Positions 9,787 to 18,542 of a stretch of DNA of 64,000 bases are shown here, in pieces (the first letter of the stretch is position 1; every line of letters starts with the position of its first letter). The stretch spans positions 1 to 64,000 of the forward strand of contig CAWISR010000003.1 in NCBI GenBank assembly GCA_963838845.1, in the 5' to 3' direction. The stretch comes from CAVRXQ01 sp963838845 (lineage in GTDB: Bacteria; Actinomycetota; Acidimicrobiia; Acidimicrobiales; Bog-793). The notes beneath the pieces are model-generated. The model had not been told where the DNA came from. It saw only the letters and a list, made by a program, of their open reading frames with translations, and made no database searches. Both the position numbers and the translations under genes were made by a program.

Positions 9787-10620
9787 TTACAACCCCGAGA
9801 CTGCGAACGTCTCGGACGCAGGGTTCAGAATGATCGTTCTGCCAGAAGTATCGACGTAGGAGCCGCCCGAATAGCTGACGGTCGCCTGGGTGGTACCGGT
9901 CGGCGCTCCGCCCGATATGCCCACCGTCGACGAAACGGGTTCCCACGTGAATGTTCCGGACCCGACCGTCCCGGTCTCGGAGTTGAAGTGATACGTGACT
10001 GTGACGGTGCCGGGGAGGTCGTTTCCCGAACGGGGCGGTTCGTACGACCCGAAGTCGGTGAGGGTCGCGGAGAAGTCCCAGCAGTAGTACTGGCTGCACG
10101 GGATGTCGGTCTCGCTCCCCGATCCGCTCACGTTTGGCGAGAATGTCATCGTCCCGGGCGTCGTCGTGGTGCTTGAGGACGACGGGACCGTCGTGCTCGA
10201 ACCTGACGACGGTGGAGCCGTCGTGTTCGAGTCCGAAGAGGGTGGAGCCGTCGTAGTGGGGCTTGTCCCGGTAATCGTCGCTCTTCCCTTCTCGACGACC
10301 CTCAGACGCCAAACCGTCGTGGCGTCGCCGCGCGCGGTCAGGGTGAGCCCGAAGTGCTTCGCCTTGGTCGATCTGTTCGCCTTGAACCTGGCGGAGCGCT
10401 CGACCTTTCCCGTCTTGCACTCCGCGGTCGCGTCGAATCCCGCGACCTTCGGCGACGACGACCACGTGCACGCCTTAGCGTTCTTGACTGTCGCGGAGAA
10501 CTTGACAGTTCCACCGTTGGCCTTGAGGTCGCGGGTCGGGACCTTGGTCGAGGCGGTCGCTATTCCAATCGGCACGCCTGCGCCGACGACCAGCGCGAGG
10601 ACGAGCAGAAACCTCTTCAT
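9787..10620 (-). CDS. Secreted protein with Ser/Thr-rich linker
   Basis: The 277-residue product begins with a signal peptide (MKRFLLVLALVVGAGVPIGI, Ala-rich cleavage region). An N-terminal module of about 90 residues with paired cysteines (ACTWSSSPK and AECKTGK) follows, then a Pro/Ser/Thr linker from about residue 120 to 155, then a C-terminal beta-rich domain with one close cysteine pair (CSQYYCW). The N-terminal module resembles that of the G1 peptidase at 20107-21558 (pattern ...ACxxxSSP...C...F..N...). Function unknown; likely extracellular. Confidence 0.7.
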   Translation of the reverse strand: MKRFLLVLALVVGAGVPIGIATASTKVPTRDLKANGGTVKFSATVKNAKACTWSSSPKVAGFDATAECKTGKVERSARFKANRSTKAKHFGLTLTARGDATTVWRLRVVEKGRATITGTSPTTTAPPSSDSNTTAPPSSGSSTTVPSSSSTTTTPGTMTFSPNVSGSGSETDIPCSQYYCWDFSATLTDFGSYEPPRSGNDLPGTVTVTYHFNSETGTVGSGTFTWEPVSSTVGISGGAPTGTTQATVSYSGGSYVDTSGRTIILNPASETFAVSGL

Positions 10621-10629
10621 CTGATGGCG

Positions 10630-10833
10630 CTAGCGAAATTCCCAGGCGGAGACGTGGTGGCCGTCACCGATCTGCGCGTCAAACGGCGTTTTCAATACGA
10701 GTCGGCATTCCTCATGGACTGGGGCTGGGCCCCAAATCCAAGGCTTCCCTTCGGCGTCGCTAGTGACGCCTTCGTACCGGATGCCTTGCGGGCCAGGTGC
10801 GATTGGCTTCTGGCAGACGTAGCAATCCACCAC
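10630..10833 (-). CDS. Small zinc-ribbon-like protein
   Basis: The 67-residue product has CYVCQK near the start and a later HEEC, together a plausible Cx2C...Hx2C zinc site. It starts with tandem GTG codons and ends 9 nt before the start of the secreted protein downstream on the same strand, so the two may be cotranscribed. No known family recognised. Confidence 0.5.
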   Translation of the reverse strand: MVDCYVCQKPIAPGPQGIRYEGVTSDAEGKPWIWGPAPVHEECRLVLKTPFDAQIGDGHHVSAWEFR

Positions 10834-10891
10834 CTCCGCAAGCCTACTGAGGGCTATCCCGGTGCGGGATCGCCCTCGTCAGCCGATCAGA

Positions 10892-11977
10892 TCAAATGTT
10901 CCACTGGACCGGCGAGCCGCCAAAGTCCGCTTCGGGCTTGAAGTCAACCTGAGCGGGCGTGACTCCTGTGGGGAGTTCGAACACCACGCAGCCGACAGCG
11001 GTTGAACCCTTGGTGAGGTCCACGGTGCCGTTGTCGAAGTTCGTACAGCCCGATATCCCGCTGAAAGCCGCGGTGTACGTCTGCGAGTCCGAACCGACGA
11101 GAGTCGTGTCGGAGTCCATGTCGTCAGTGAACGGCCCGCTCGCCTCGTCGCGCACACCGATCTGGACTGCGACGAGCCGCTGGCCAGACGGAGCGGCGTC
11201 GAACTGATTATCCGGCGTCGCGGGATCGATCACCTTGTAGACCTCGACGCCGACGTTGTCTCCGCTCTGGTCGGTGATCGAGAAGGCCGTTCCGGGCTTG
11301 CCTGGGGCGAGTGTCGTTGTCGTAGTTGTAGTTGCCGAGGGCGCAACCGTGGCGGGTGTGGTCCCGGTCGCCACCGTCGACGAACCCGCCGTCCCCGCGA
11401 GAACCGCGGCAGAAAATCCAATGATCGCGAGCACCGCGACGAGCGAAACGGCTTGCTGTATCGGGCTTGGCTCGGGCGCCTCCTCTACGCCTCGGCTCTT
11501 CGGCCCGCGGATTCCCCCAAGAAGCACCGCGACCGATCCCACCAACACGAGCCAAAGTCCGTACCCGATGCTGGCGCTGACGGCCGCACTCTTGATCGTG
11601 TTGTCGAAGTTCGATATTTCGTGGAGGTCCCAACCGGAGATCACGATTCCTGCTAATCCGAGCCACGGAGGCGACCAGCGTGCGATTCTGGGCGTCACAC
11701 CAGCATTCAGGCGCGCCCACCCCGCGCCAGCGGCGCCGATTCCAAAGAGCAGCGTCGCGAGGCCGTCGACACTGAATCCTCTGTTCGCACCGAGCTGCAT
11801 TCCGTTGCGGCTGATCTGGATTAGGAACGCCGACGCCTGATCCCAGGGCAGAAAACTGCCGAGCGCCATCAGGGCTCCGCCGACGACGAGGAGCCAGTTC
11901 CAGTTCATTCTTCCCGACGACGGAACCTTCTCCGGCTCGGACCCGTCAGGAGGCGAATCGGCTAACTGGTCATTCAT
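10892..11977 (-). CDS. Membrane protein with extracytoplasmic DUF4352-like domain
   Basis: The 361-residue protein has about five hydrophobic segments: WLLVVGGALMALGSFLPW, LATLLFGIGAAGAGWA, WLGLAGIVISGWDL, YGLWLVLVGSVAVLLGG and VSLVAVLAIIGFSAAVLAG. A Thr-rich linker (residues 205-225) then leads to a C-terminal beta domain with two cysteines (SGCTNF, VGCVVFELP) of the DUF4352 type, presumably outside the cell. Start ATG at 11977. Function not known. Confidence 0.7.
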   Translation of the reverse strand: MNDQLADSPPDGSEPEKVPSSGRMNWNWLLVVGGALMALGSFLPWDQASAFLIQISRNGMQLGANRGFSVDGLATLLFGIGAAGAGWARLNAGVTPRIARWSPPWLGLAGIVISGWDLHEISNFDNTIKSAAVSASIGYGLWLVLVGSVAVLLGGIRGPKSRGVEEAPEPSPIQQAVSLVAVLAIIGFSAAVLAGTAGSSTVATGTTPATVAPSATTTTTTTLAPGKPGTAFSITDQSGDNVGVEVYKVIDPATPDNQFDAAPSGQRLVAVQIGVRDEASGPFTDDMDSDTTLVGSDSQTYTAAFSGISGCTNFDNGTVDLTKGSTAVGCVVFELPTGVTPAQVDFKPEADFGGSPVQWNI

Positions 11978-12183
11978 CTATTTGCATCTCGGCAACCAAA
12001 CTCGACGCGGAGCGTGAGAACTCCCGAGAGAGTACGCGGAATCGGGACGGGCCGCTTGACTGATCGACGGGCTCGACGTTGGCGACCTTCCCGGCGTGCT
12101 CCCGAGGCCCGAGTAGCCAACAGGCGCATTGTGGCTCCGCACCAGAGCGCCGGGATGATCGTGCGCCAGGAATTGGGGGCGCC

Positions 12184-12747
12184 GTGAGATCACCGGAGCG
12201 ACGCGCCCGGCGGATGCTGCGCTGGTATCCGCGCTCATGGCGAAAGAGCCACGAAGAAGAGTTCGCGATGCTGCTCGAAGACTCGATCGCCGACCGGCCC
12301 TTATGGCCTCGCCGCGCTTTCGACATCGCCGCACACGGCTTGCGCCTCCGCGGTTCTGAACTGCGCGCTGGACAGCACCGAATGGTCATCGGCACGAGCG
12401 CCTCGTTCGTCATCTTGATCGGTGTCATCACCGTCGTCACGAACTTCTTCGGGCTCTTGGCGCCCCCGGGCCCGACGAAGGGTCCGGTATCTCCCGACGC
12501 AACCCTGAATGGCCACATCGACCTAGCCAAGGTGCCCGATTACGTCTCCACCGTCGGGAAGGGCGGCGGGGTTGTCGGCTACGTGCCGAAGGCGGACCTC
12601 TTCCCGCCGCGGACGACGGGAGTCCATCTCGGGCCAGAAGGACCACCGCTTGTGGTTCCGGTCTACGCGAGCGACCTCAAGACCATCGTCGGACACGTCT
12701 ACCCCGGGATCGGGTACGTGCCCGTCGGCGCCAAGCCCTCGACGTAG
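12184..12747 (+). CDS. Actinobacterial membrane protein, ARRMLRWYPRSWR family
   Basis: The N-terminal RARRMLRWYPRSWRKSHEEE is a motif found at the start of many small actinobacterial membrane proteins of unknown role. One membrane segment follows (VIGTSASFVILIGVITVVTN), then a roughly 100-residue outer part. GTG at 12184 is favoured because the motif begins right after it. The PASTA protein downstream starts 7 nt after its stop, so the two form an operon. Confidence 0.65.
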   Translation: MRSPERRARRMLRWYPRSWRKSHEEEFAMLLEDSIADRPLWPRRAFDIAAHGLRLRGSELRAGQHRMVIGTSASFVILIGVITVVTNFFGLLAPPGPTKGPVSPDATLNGHIDLAKVPDYVSTVGKGGGVVGYVPKADLFPPRTTGVHLGPEGPPLVVPVYASDLKTIVGHVYPGIGYVPVGAKPST

Positions 12748-12753
12748 AGCTGT

Positions 12754-13014
12754 GTGCCAGAGTCGACCGTCGCGAACCGACGGCCTGCGCCGATCCTGTG
12801 TCCCTCGGTGACGGTGACCGTTCCGAACGTCGTAGGCGTGTTTACGCCGACCGGAGTAGCGAAACTCTCGGCTCTGGCACTCGACATCCAGATCGTCAAC
12901 GTCGAGTCTTCCTCGGTCGCACCCGGCCACATCGTGGCGATCTCACCGCCAGTCGGATCCAAGGTCGCCGCCCGGTCGGTGGTAACGGTCGACATCTCGG
13001 TCAAAGTCTCCTGA
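12754..13014 (+). CDS. Single PASTA-domain protein
   Basis: The 86-residue product is almost entirely one PASTA domain: VTVPNVVGVFTPTGVAKLSA, then an I/V-rich middle and the typical end VAPGHIVAISPPVGSKVAAR followed by VTVDI. PASTA domains bind peptidoglycan or act as spacers. No signal peptide or membrane helix is visible, which is odd for a stand-alone PASTA protein. It may be a remnant, or may have separated from the membrane protein just upstream by a frame change. Confidence 0.6.
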   Translation: MPESTVANRRPAPILCPSVTVTVPNVVGVFTPTGVAKLSALALDIQIVNVESSSVAPGHIVAISPPVGSKVAARSVVTVDISVKVS

Positions 13015-13134
13015 CGACACGTCACGGTCCCGGTGATTGGGGGCATCGTCAGTTTGATTTCTAGGGCTTCTGCCGAGTGCTCCGTCGCGGAACACTTCCT
13101 TCGGCCCGAAGGTTTGCTTTTGGCCGAGGGTCTT

Positions 13135-13707
13135 TTAGCCGAGGCCCTTGGAACTGTTCTTAGCGCTTCCCGTCGAGGGCAGAAAAGTGCTGCCTGAGCC
13201 GCCGCCAAGCGTCACGCCGCACCAGGCGTAGTTCTGCCCGTTAGCCCAGGCAGAAGCTGTCGGCTCAAGGCTGGCCGCTCGGTACTTCCCCGTGGGGTAC
13301 ATCGGGCCGCCGAGATAGACAATGGCCAGGGCGTAACACTGACCCGAGTTGTCCACTGCTGCCCATTGCGCAGCACTCGGGTACTTCCCCGATGGCATGT
13401 CCGCCTGTCCGTCGACCTCGAAGATGTGCTGGTCCTTGCAGGGCACGATCTGCGGCGGAGCGTTGACAACGCTCTGATCCCACATGACACAGTCGCCGAC
13501 GTTGTAACTCTGCGCCTCGACGGTGGAGTGCCCAGTTGTTGTGGACGTGCTCGATGCCGGTGTGCTGCTTGTGACTGAAGCCGGAATTGTGGTCGCCGTC
13601 GTTGCTGCCGATTTCGAGAGCGAATGGTGGTGAAACTTGGCGGCGAGAATTGCAATGAGAATGACCACCAGGATCGCCGCAAGGATCTTGTAGTGCCTTG
13701 TTCTCAC
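13135..13707 (-). CDS. Septum-formation-family membrane-anchored protein
   Basis: The product has one N-terminal membrane anchor (ILAAILVVILIAILAAKF), a Ser/Thr linker, and an outer domain with YNVGDCVMWDQSV, VPCKDQHIFEVDG and two later cysteines (GQCYAL, AWCGV). This cysteine and histidine pattern matches the Septum_form family. 190 residues from GTG at 13707. Likely exposed at the cell surface; role unknown. Confidence 0.65.
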   Translation of the reverse strand: MRTRHYKILAAILVVILIAILAAKFHHHSLSKSAATTATTIPASVTSSTPASSTSTTTGHSTVEAQSYNVGDCVMWDQSVVNAPPQIVPCKDQHIFEVDGQADMPSGKYPSAAQWAAVDNSGQCYALAIVYLGGPMYPTGKYRAASLEPTASAWANGQNYAWCGVTLGGGSGSTFLPSTGSAKNSSKGLG

Positions 13708-13924
13708 GGTCCCAGGTTAAAGCTCCTTGAATCAAACTGATGTGATGAAGGAGCGCTCCGCCGCTCTCGCGTGATCGAGCCCGCTTGGCGAGCTCGGACG
13801 CCGTCTGAGGAGCCGGCCATGGGGCGCATCGAAGAAGTGGGGGGTTTCCCCTCGTCGTGATGGGCCGAGTGTTGTCACACTCGGGGTCTCCAAACCAACC
13901 CAGACACGACGAAGGAGAAGCCCT

Positions 13925-14935
13925 GTGGAACGACAGTACGTCGGAATAGACCTGCACCGCCGTCGCTCGGTCATCGTGCGACGGGATCACGCTGGCGTCA
14001 CCCAGTCGACGGTCCGGCTCGACAACACCAACCTCACCGGGATCCTCGACGAGGTCCGAGCTGCCGGTCCTGAGCCGGACGTCATCGTCGAGGCCACCTA
14101 TGGCTGGTGTTGGCTCGTCGACCTGCTCCAGGCCGAGGGAGCCAAGGTCCATCTCGCGCATCCCCTCGGCAACAACTGGAGCCACCGTCGCGTGAAGAAC
14201 GACGAGCGCGACGCCACTGACCTCGTCGACCTCTATCGGCTCGGTCGTCTCGTCGAGTCCTACATCGCCCCGCCCGAGCTCCGAGACCAACGCGAGCTCG
14301 TCAGGTATCGCCACAAGCTCGTCTCGTTCCGGACCTCCGCCAAAGAACAGATCCATGCCGTGCTCGCCAAGCAAGGGATCGCCGTTCCGATGTCCGACCT
14401 GTTCGGTGTCGCCGGCCTCGAGCTCTTGGACGCAGCAGAGCTCGCACCGGGCTTCGCGATTCGGGTGGAGTCCCTCCGGGAGCTGATGGGGCACCTGGAC
14501 AACGAGGTGGCGATGCTCGACAGCGAGATCCACAAGCGTCTTCGCGGCGATCCTCGCTACGTCGCGCTGCAACGGCTCCCGGGTATCGGTCCGGTGACTG
14601 CGGCGATCCTTCTCACCGAGATCGGCGACGTCACCCGCTTTTCCTCACCGGAGAAGCTGTGCTCGTGGGCGGGGCTGACGCCACGACATCGTGAGTCGGA
14701 CACGACCGTCCACCGAGGCCAGATCACCAAGCAGGGCAGCCGCCTCGTGCGCTGGGCGATGGTCGAGGCGGTGAAGCGCCAGAGGCCCTCGAGCGTTATC
14801 GGCGCCGCAAAAGCACGCGTCGCCGAGCGACGGGGCAAGCGGATCGGAACCGTCGCCGCGGCGCGACGCCTCCTCACCTTCGTCTTCTACGCGCTGAGAG
14901 ACGGCGAGCTCCGCTGTCTCGAAAAGGCGGGATGA
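13925..14935 (+). CDS. IS110-family DEDD transposase
   Basis: The 336-residue recombinase has the RuvC-like N-terminal domain with Asp in YVGIDLHRR, Glu in VIVEATYGW and the D-x2-D in KNDERDATDL. A helical middle part follows, then the C-terminal Transposase_20 domain with LPGIGPVTAAILLTEIGD and the serine region TKQGSRLVRWAMVEA. These enzymes use a bridge RNA to choose target and donor sites. GTG start at 13925 after GAAGGAGAAGCCCT. The gene looks intact. Confidence 0.93.
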   Translation: MERQYVGIDLHRRRSVIVRRDHAGVTQSTVRLDNTNLTGILDEVRAAGPEPDVIVEATYGWCWLVDLLQAEGAKVHLAHPLGNNWSHRRVKNDERDATDLVDLYRLGRLVESYIAPPELRDQRELVRYRHKLVSFRTSAKEQIHAVLAKQGIAVPMSDLFGVAGLELLDAAELAPGFAIRVESLRELMGHLDNEVAMLDSEIHKRLRGDPRYVALQRLPGIGPVTAAILLTEIGDVTRFSSPEKLCSWAGLTPRHRESDTTVHRGQITKQGSRLVRWAMVEAVKRQRPSSVIGAAKARVAERRGKRIGTVAAARRLLTFVFYALRDGELRCLEKAG

Positions 14936-15160
14936 CAACGATCGGATCCGGTCGGACACGAGCTCGCGTGGGTCATGGTCCCCAACAGGCGGACCGAGAA
15001 ACTGATTGAGCCTGTTCGGCCGGTGCCGCAACGCCCCATGCCGCCTCCACGCGGCGAAGGAATGACTGGCAGCCGATCGCTGCCGTGACCCAAACCGTCA
15101 CTGGGACGCTCCAAAGGCACCACACAATCCACATCCCCGGCCCGCCTGCTCACGCAATTT

Positions 15161-15180
15161 GCGCCGGCAGTCGCCGGCGC
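15161..15180. ncRNA. Perfect hairpin in IS110 right end, possible bridge-RNA part
   Basis: GCGCCGGC and GCCGGCGC pair around the loop AGTC, within the non-coding right end (14936-15265). Other small hairpins lie nearby (GGCAG...CTGCC at 15069-15085). In IS1111-type elements the bridge RNA is encoded in this end. The placement is suggestive only; I could not derive guide loops. Confidence 0.35.
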
Positions 15181-15278
15181 GCGTCCGCTCGCAGGAGGGC
15201 CAGGATCAGGCGCGGCCACTACCTGCAAAAATCAGTCAGGCTTCCTGGCAGGTTCTCTTGACAGAGAGCGCTCCTTCA

Positions 15279-15971
15279 GGAATGACCCACTACCGGCCCT
15301 ACCCTGCTCTCAGCGGGCCCGACAGCCCCCTTGCATACTCGGCACTCCCGAAGATGCCGCAGGACCGTGGCTGGCACGTATGAGAGTCGCCTTAATGTGC
15401 CGTTATCTCGAGCGCCGCGACTTGAAGGGCCACCGGCCAGCTGGTCTGTGTCGGCGACATGTCATAGATGAAGAATCAGTGGCGGGCACGTTGCTCGCCG
15501 AGGCGTGGCCGAGCCGATCGTGCAGTGCGGCACTTTCGGCGCGGAGCCGGCTGATGTCTTCCCGAGCGGCGCCGACGCGTTGGCGGAGCCAATCACTGGA
15601 TGCTCGTTGTGCGACACGGACCGTTGTTCGCACGACCTCGGACCCGTCCTCCATCGTCGCCGAGCACGGTTCACGACACCGCGCCGTCACAGGCATCCCG
15701 ACCCGCTGAACGATTCCTCTTGGGCTGAGTCAAATGGACGAGCGATCACCCGTTCGGCCATGCTCGCCGGCTACATCAGTGACGTTGCGTCCGCGATCAA
15801 GAGAACGCGTCCGCGACGGAGCCCGACGGCCCCGCTGGCTACATCAAAGACACCTCAAGAACGACTTGAGAGAAGTGCCGGTAGGAGGCGGTCGCGAATA
15901 CAGAACGTGCGGCCCGAATCTCGATTCGTCTTGACCCGGTCCGACCACATATCGACGGATCCGCGCACGCT
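15279..15971. other. Non-coding stretch with gene debris
   Basis: No complete gene is supported in these 690 nt. On the minus strand at 15403-15696 a frame gives VRVAQRASSDWLRQRVGAAR and further coiled-coil-like sequence, vaguely like the DUF6262 proteins found beside some recombinases, but no start site, family length or partner supports it. Confidence 0.4.
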
Positions 15972-16331
15972 TTAAGAGCCGGTGTAGCTGACCGAGAAGC
16001 TGTCCGTCCCCGGCGCCGAAGGCGTCGACGAAGCGACCCCGTTCTGGACCATCTCCATGCCCTCATCCGCGGTCAGGTACCACGGCGACAGACCGAGTAG
16101 CCCCAAGTCGGAAAAGTTCACCGTGCCGTAGTTGGCGAACGACACGTACGAGCCGCTCGATACGTAGTCCTCGACGATTCACTCCCCCGAATAGCCGCCG
16201 CCATAGGTGAGTGTGGGCGTGGTCCCCTGGTACGTGAACGTGCTGCTCCCAATGGGCGCGACCCCCCAGCCCTCGGTCGTCACCTCGATGCCTTCGAGAC
16301 CGGTGGTGAGGTCCTCGACCTTTGTCTCCCA
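15972..16331 (-). pseudogene. G1 peptidase remnant (paralogue of 20107-21558)
   Basis: The stretch is closely similar at DNA and protein level to the 3' third of the G1 peptidase gene at 20107-21558, including its last residues (GTDSFSVSYTG). The 5' part carrying the catalytic Gln is missing. In addition a TGA at 16179-16181 replaces the Trp codon directly after the catalytic Glu (SGE-stop-IVED against SGEWIVED in the intact copy). It is an inactivated duplicate. Confidence 0.85.
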
Positions 16332-16347
16332 CGGCTCGTTCTCATCC

Positions 16348-16377
16348 CGATCACGATCATGCTGGTGATCGTGATCG
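16348..16377. repeat. Perfect 12-bp inverted repeat
   Basis: CGATCACGATCA and TGATCGTGATCG flank the six-base loop TGCTGG, at the break point where similarity to the G1 peptidase gene ends. Further GATCGTG/GTGCTCATCG-like repeats continue to about 16400. It could be a recombination scar or a protein-binding site. Confidence 0.45.
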
Positions 16378-16459
16378 TGGTGCTCATCGTGGTGCTCTTC
16401 ATCGCGGTCGTGAGCGTGCTCAAGCTTGTGCTTATCTTCAGCCGTGCTGAACGGGCCGC

Positions 16460-17407
16460 TCAGATCCGCCCCGCGAGACTCCTGGCGCGAGCGCGCACTT
16501 CATCCAATGAAGGGCGCGCCGCGCCGGGAAAGCACACGATGTCGAGCATCCGGTCGTACCCATCGAGGAGCCTCTCTGCAAGCTCGTCGTCGGTGAAGAC
16601 ACGGCTGTTCGCGAATCCGCCCGCCGGCACTTCTGACGGCGCTCCCGGATACCAGAGCTTCGACACCTCGAGGCAGTCGGTCACCACGGCGTCGAGGTTT
16701 TGGCCCTCTCCGAGCCAGGGCAAGGCAGGAGACTTCTCCTCGTCCCATAGGAAGTAAAGGTCGTATAGGTGTCTCGCCTCCGTGTCGGCGAGCCGCCTCG
16801 CTGGATCAGCGACCAATTTCGCGGCTATTGCGTCAACGGCGAACAGCTTCTCGACCATGGTTCGCGCCGGATGCAGGACGTCGATCTCGAACGCGGTGAG
16901 GTCGTCGTATTCCGCGTCTGCGCCGAGCGCTTGGGCCATGAGTGCCTCGATCGACCGCCGTTCGTTCGGGATTGGTCCGCCGCGCACCCCGGGCTCGACC
17001 ACGATCCGGCGGAGCATGCCCCGCACCCGCCGCGTGTTCGCGAGCTCTGAGTAGTTGACGAGCATCCGGCGGGCGAGACCGTCCTTCCTGCTTTCCGTCG
17101 TCGGCTCACTGCCGCACACCTCCCCCGCCGCGAGGGCGATGGCGTCGAGGAGCTCCTCGGTCTCGGTTCCCGGCTCGCTCAGGAGAAGGAGGTCGATGTC
17201 CTCCGAGAAGCGCTCCACGAGCCGGTACGCCTTCGACAGGCTCGTCCCGCCCTTGAACAGGAACCGCCCGTCGAATCGACGAACGAGCTCGCGGAGCGTC
17301 TCGGTCACCCAGTAGTCCTTCTCGATCTGTCGCTCCGCGATCCCGAGCCGCGCAGCCGTCTCGACGACGGCGTCGCGGTAGTCGGACGAGCCGCGCAGGA
17401 CGCTCAC
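16460..17407 (-). CDS. AbiEii-type nucleotidyltransferase toxin
   Basis: AbiEii toxins are nucleotidyltransferases that stop growth during phage infection. Visible are the family start AERQIEKDYWVTETLRELV, the core RFLFKGGTSLSKAYRLVERF with the G-G-T-S motif, and SEDIDLLL with the paired catalytic aspartates. Later HPARTMVEKLFAVDA and ARHLYDLYFLW also fit. At 315 residues it has normal length. Its start overlaps the end of the antitoxin gene by 4 nt (GTGA). Confidence 0.9.
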   Translation of the reverse strand: MSVLRGSSDYRDAVVETAARLGIAERQIEKDYWVTETLRELVRRFDGRFLFKGGTSLSKAYRLVERFSEDIDLLLLSEPGTETEELLDAIALAAGEVCGSEPTTESRKDGLARRMLVNYSELANTRRVRGMLRRIVVEPGVRGGPIPNERRSIEALMAQALGADAEYDDLTAFEIDVLHPARTMVEKLFAVDAIAAKLVADPARRLADTEARHLYDLYFLWDEEKSPALPWLGEGQNLDAVVTDCLEVSKLWYPGAPSEVPAGGFANSRVFTDDELAERLLDGYDRMLDIVCFPGAARPSLDEVRARARSLAGRI

Positions 17408-18066
17408 GCGGCAGGCGCGAGCCGCTCAGAACGGGGAGGCGGCACTTTCGCCGCGGCGTCAACCTCGCCCGCCTCTACGAGCAGCCGTCGAAGGGCGTCC
17501 CGCACCCGTGCCGGCTCGTTCCGTCCGGCACGCACGACCCGATCGGTCCGGACCGCGCCGGACCGGACGAGGTCGACGATCCGCCGCCTCGCCGCTGCGT
17601 CGTCCTCGACGAGCCGGTCCCACTCCCCGAGCACCTCGAGGAGCGCGACTTCGGTCGCGTTGAGCCCGGCGTCGGCTCGTCCGGAACGACCGGAGCGGTC
17701 GACGAATCGCACCCCGGGAATCGGTCGGGGCGTCCGGCGCGGCACGGCGACGACTTCCACCGCCGGCACCTGGGTGGTGAGTCCGAGTTCGTTCGCCGCG
17801 CTCAGCCCGGCCGGGCCGACGCCCCGCGTGCCGACGACAGCAGTGACGAGGTCGGCGGTGGACGGGCGCGACATGCCAAAGGGGGTAGGTCGGCCCCGCC
17901 AGTAGAGGCCACGGCGGACCTGGCGGAGCTCACCTTGGGCGGCAAGGCGTGAGAGGACCCGGTCGATCTGGAGGGGTTGTCCGATCCCGGCGAAGTCGTG
18001 GGGCGCCCAGAAACGGTCCGCGCTGGTCCTTCGCAGCCTTTCTTGAACCATTGTGCTGATCGTCAT
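17404..18066 (-). CDS. AbiEi-type antitoxin/regulator
   Basis: The 220-residue partner of AbiEii has an N-terminal winged helix (IDRVLSRLAAQGELRQVRRG followed by LYW) and a C-terminal domain typical of AbiEi/DUF6088 antitoxins (GLSAANELGLTTQVPAVEVV). These proteins repress their own promoter and neutralise the toxin without a stable complex (type IV). ATG at 18066 has the ribosome site AGGAGG immediately upstream, which is itself part of a palindrome at 18079-18097. Confidence 0.85.
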   Translation of the reverse strand: MTISTMVQERLRRTSADRFWAPHDFAGIGQPLQIDRVLSRLAAQGELRQVRRGLYWRGRPTPFGMSRPSTADLVTAVVGTRGVGPAGLSAANELGLTTQVPAVEVVAVPRRTPRPIPGVRFVDRSGRSGRADAGLNATEVALLEVLGEWDRLVEDDAAARRRIVDLVRSGAVRTDRVVRAGRNEPARVRDALRRLLVEAGEVDAAAKVPPPRSERLAPAA

Positions 18067-18078
18067 CCTGGGCCTCCT

Positions 18079-18097
18079 CCTGGTAGATGATACCAGG
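18079..18097. promoter_or_regulatory. Operator-like palindrome before AbiEi
   Basis: CCTGGTA and TACCAGG flank GATGA, 13 nt upstream of the AbiEi start codon and overlapping its Shine-Dalgarno region on the minus strand. AbiEi proteins bind inverted repeats in their promoter, so this is the natural operator candidate. As RNA it could also form a small hairpin. Confidence 0.5.
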
Positions 18098-18365
18098 GTG
18101 GGAACAATGCGTTACGCGAAGTTCCCAACACACTACCGCTCTAAGGCTATATTTGTCTGCGACATCGAGGACCCCTCGACGAACCCACCAACCCCGGGAA
18201 TGCCATGTGAACTGGGCTTATGCCCAATGAGGCGGGGCCGGACTCCCGGCGCGAAAACTACGGCCGGCTCGCTGGAATGAGCCATCTGGCTCACCACGGT
18301 GAGCCAGTGAACGGCGACGCATCGCCCTTCCACTCCCAAACACGTGTTCGCTACGCTCCAAACTC

Positions 18366-18542
18366 GTGACCGCCCTTCTCCCCCACGAGCTCGAGATGCT
18401 CCGCCGCTCCGTCGCCATGCTCGCCCCGTGCGCCCCGTCGGGACTGAGCCGCGAGCAGGCCCTGGACCTCATCGCCCAGCTCAAGGAGGTCACGGCGGAG
18501 CGGGATCGGCTCGCCGAGGAGGTCGGGCCGGGTCGCCGCTAG
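18366..18542 (+). CDS. Small coiled-coil hypothetical protein
   Basis: A GTG start gives 58 residues: a helical N-terminal half (LLPHELEMLRRSVAMLAP) and a C-terminal coil (ALDLIAQLKEVTAERDRLAE). It is codon-biased like a real gene but has no recognised family. Its end overlaps the end of the convergent gene at 18539-18724 by 4 nt. Confidence 0.45.
   Translation: MTALLPHELEMLRRSVAMLAPCAPSGLSREQALDLIAQLKEVTAERDRLAEEVGPGRR

Larger units (their letters stand above)
13746..15278 (+). mobile_element. IS110/IS1111-type element with 13-bp inverted repeats
   Basis: A perfect inverted repeat, TGAAGGAGCGCTC at 13746-13758 and its complement at 15266-15278, flanks a single DEDD transposase gene. The element would be about 1.53 kb. 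IS1111-group members differ from other IS110 elements in having short subterminal inverted repeats and a long non-coding right end, and both features are present (331 nt between transposase stop and right repeat). Confidence 0.7.

Noticed and set aside
15403..15696. Minus-strand frame with a DUF6262-like coil
   Set aside because: Similarity is only a general helical pattern; there is no recombinase partner, ribosome site or intact length.
16359..16757. Open frame starting with a very hydrophobic stretch (MLVIVIVVLIVVLFIAVVSV)
   Set aside because: The hydrophobic part is the translation of the inverted repeats, and most of the frame is antisense to the well-supported AbiEii gene.
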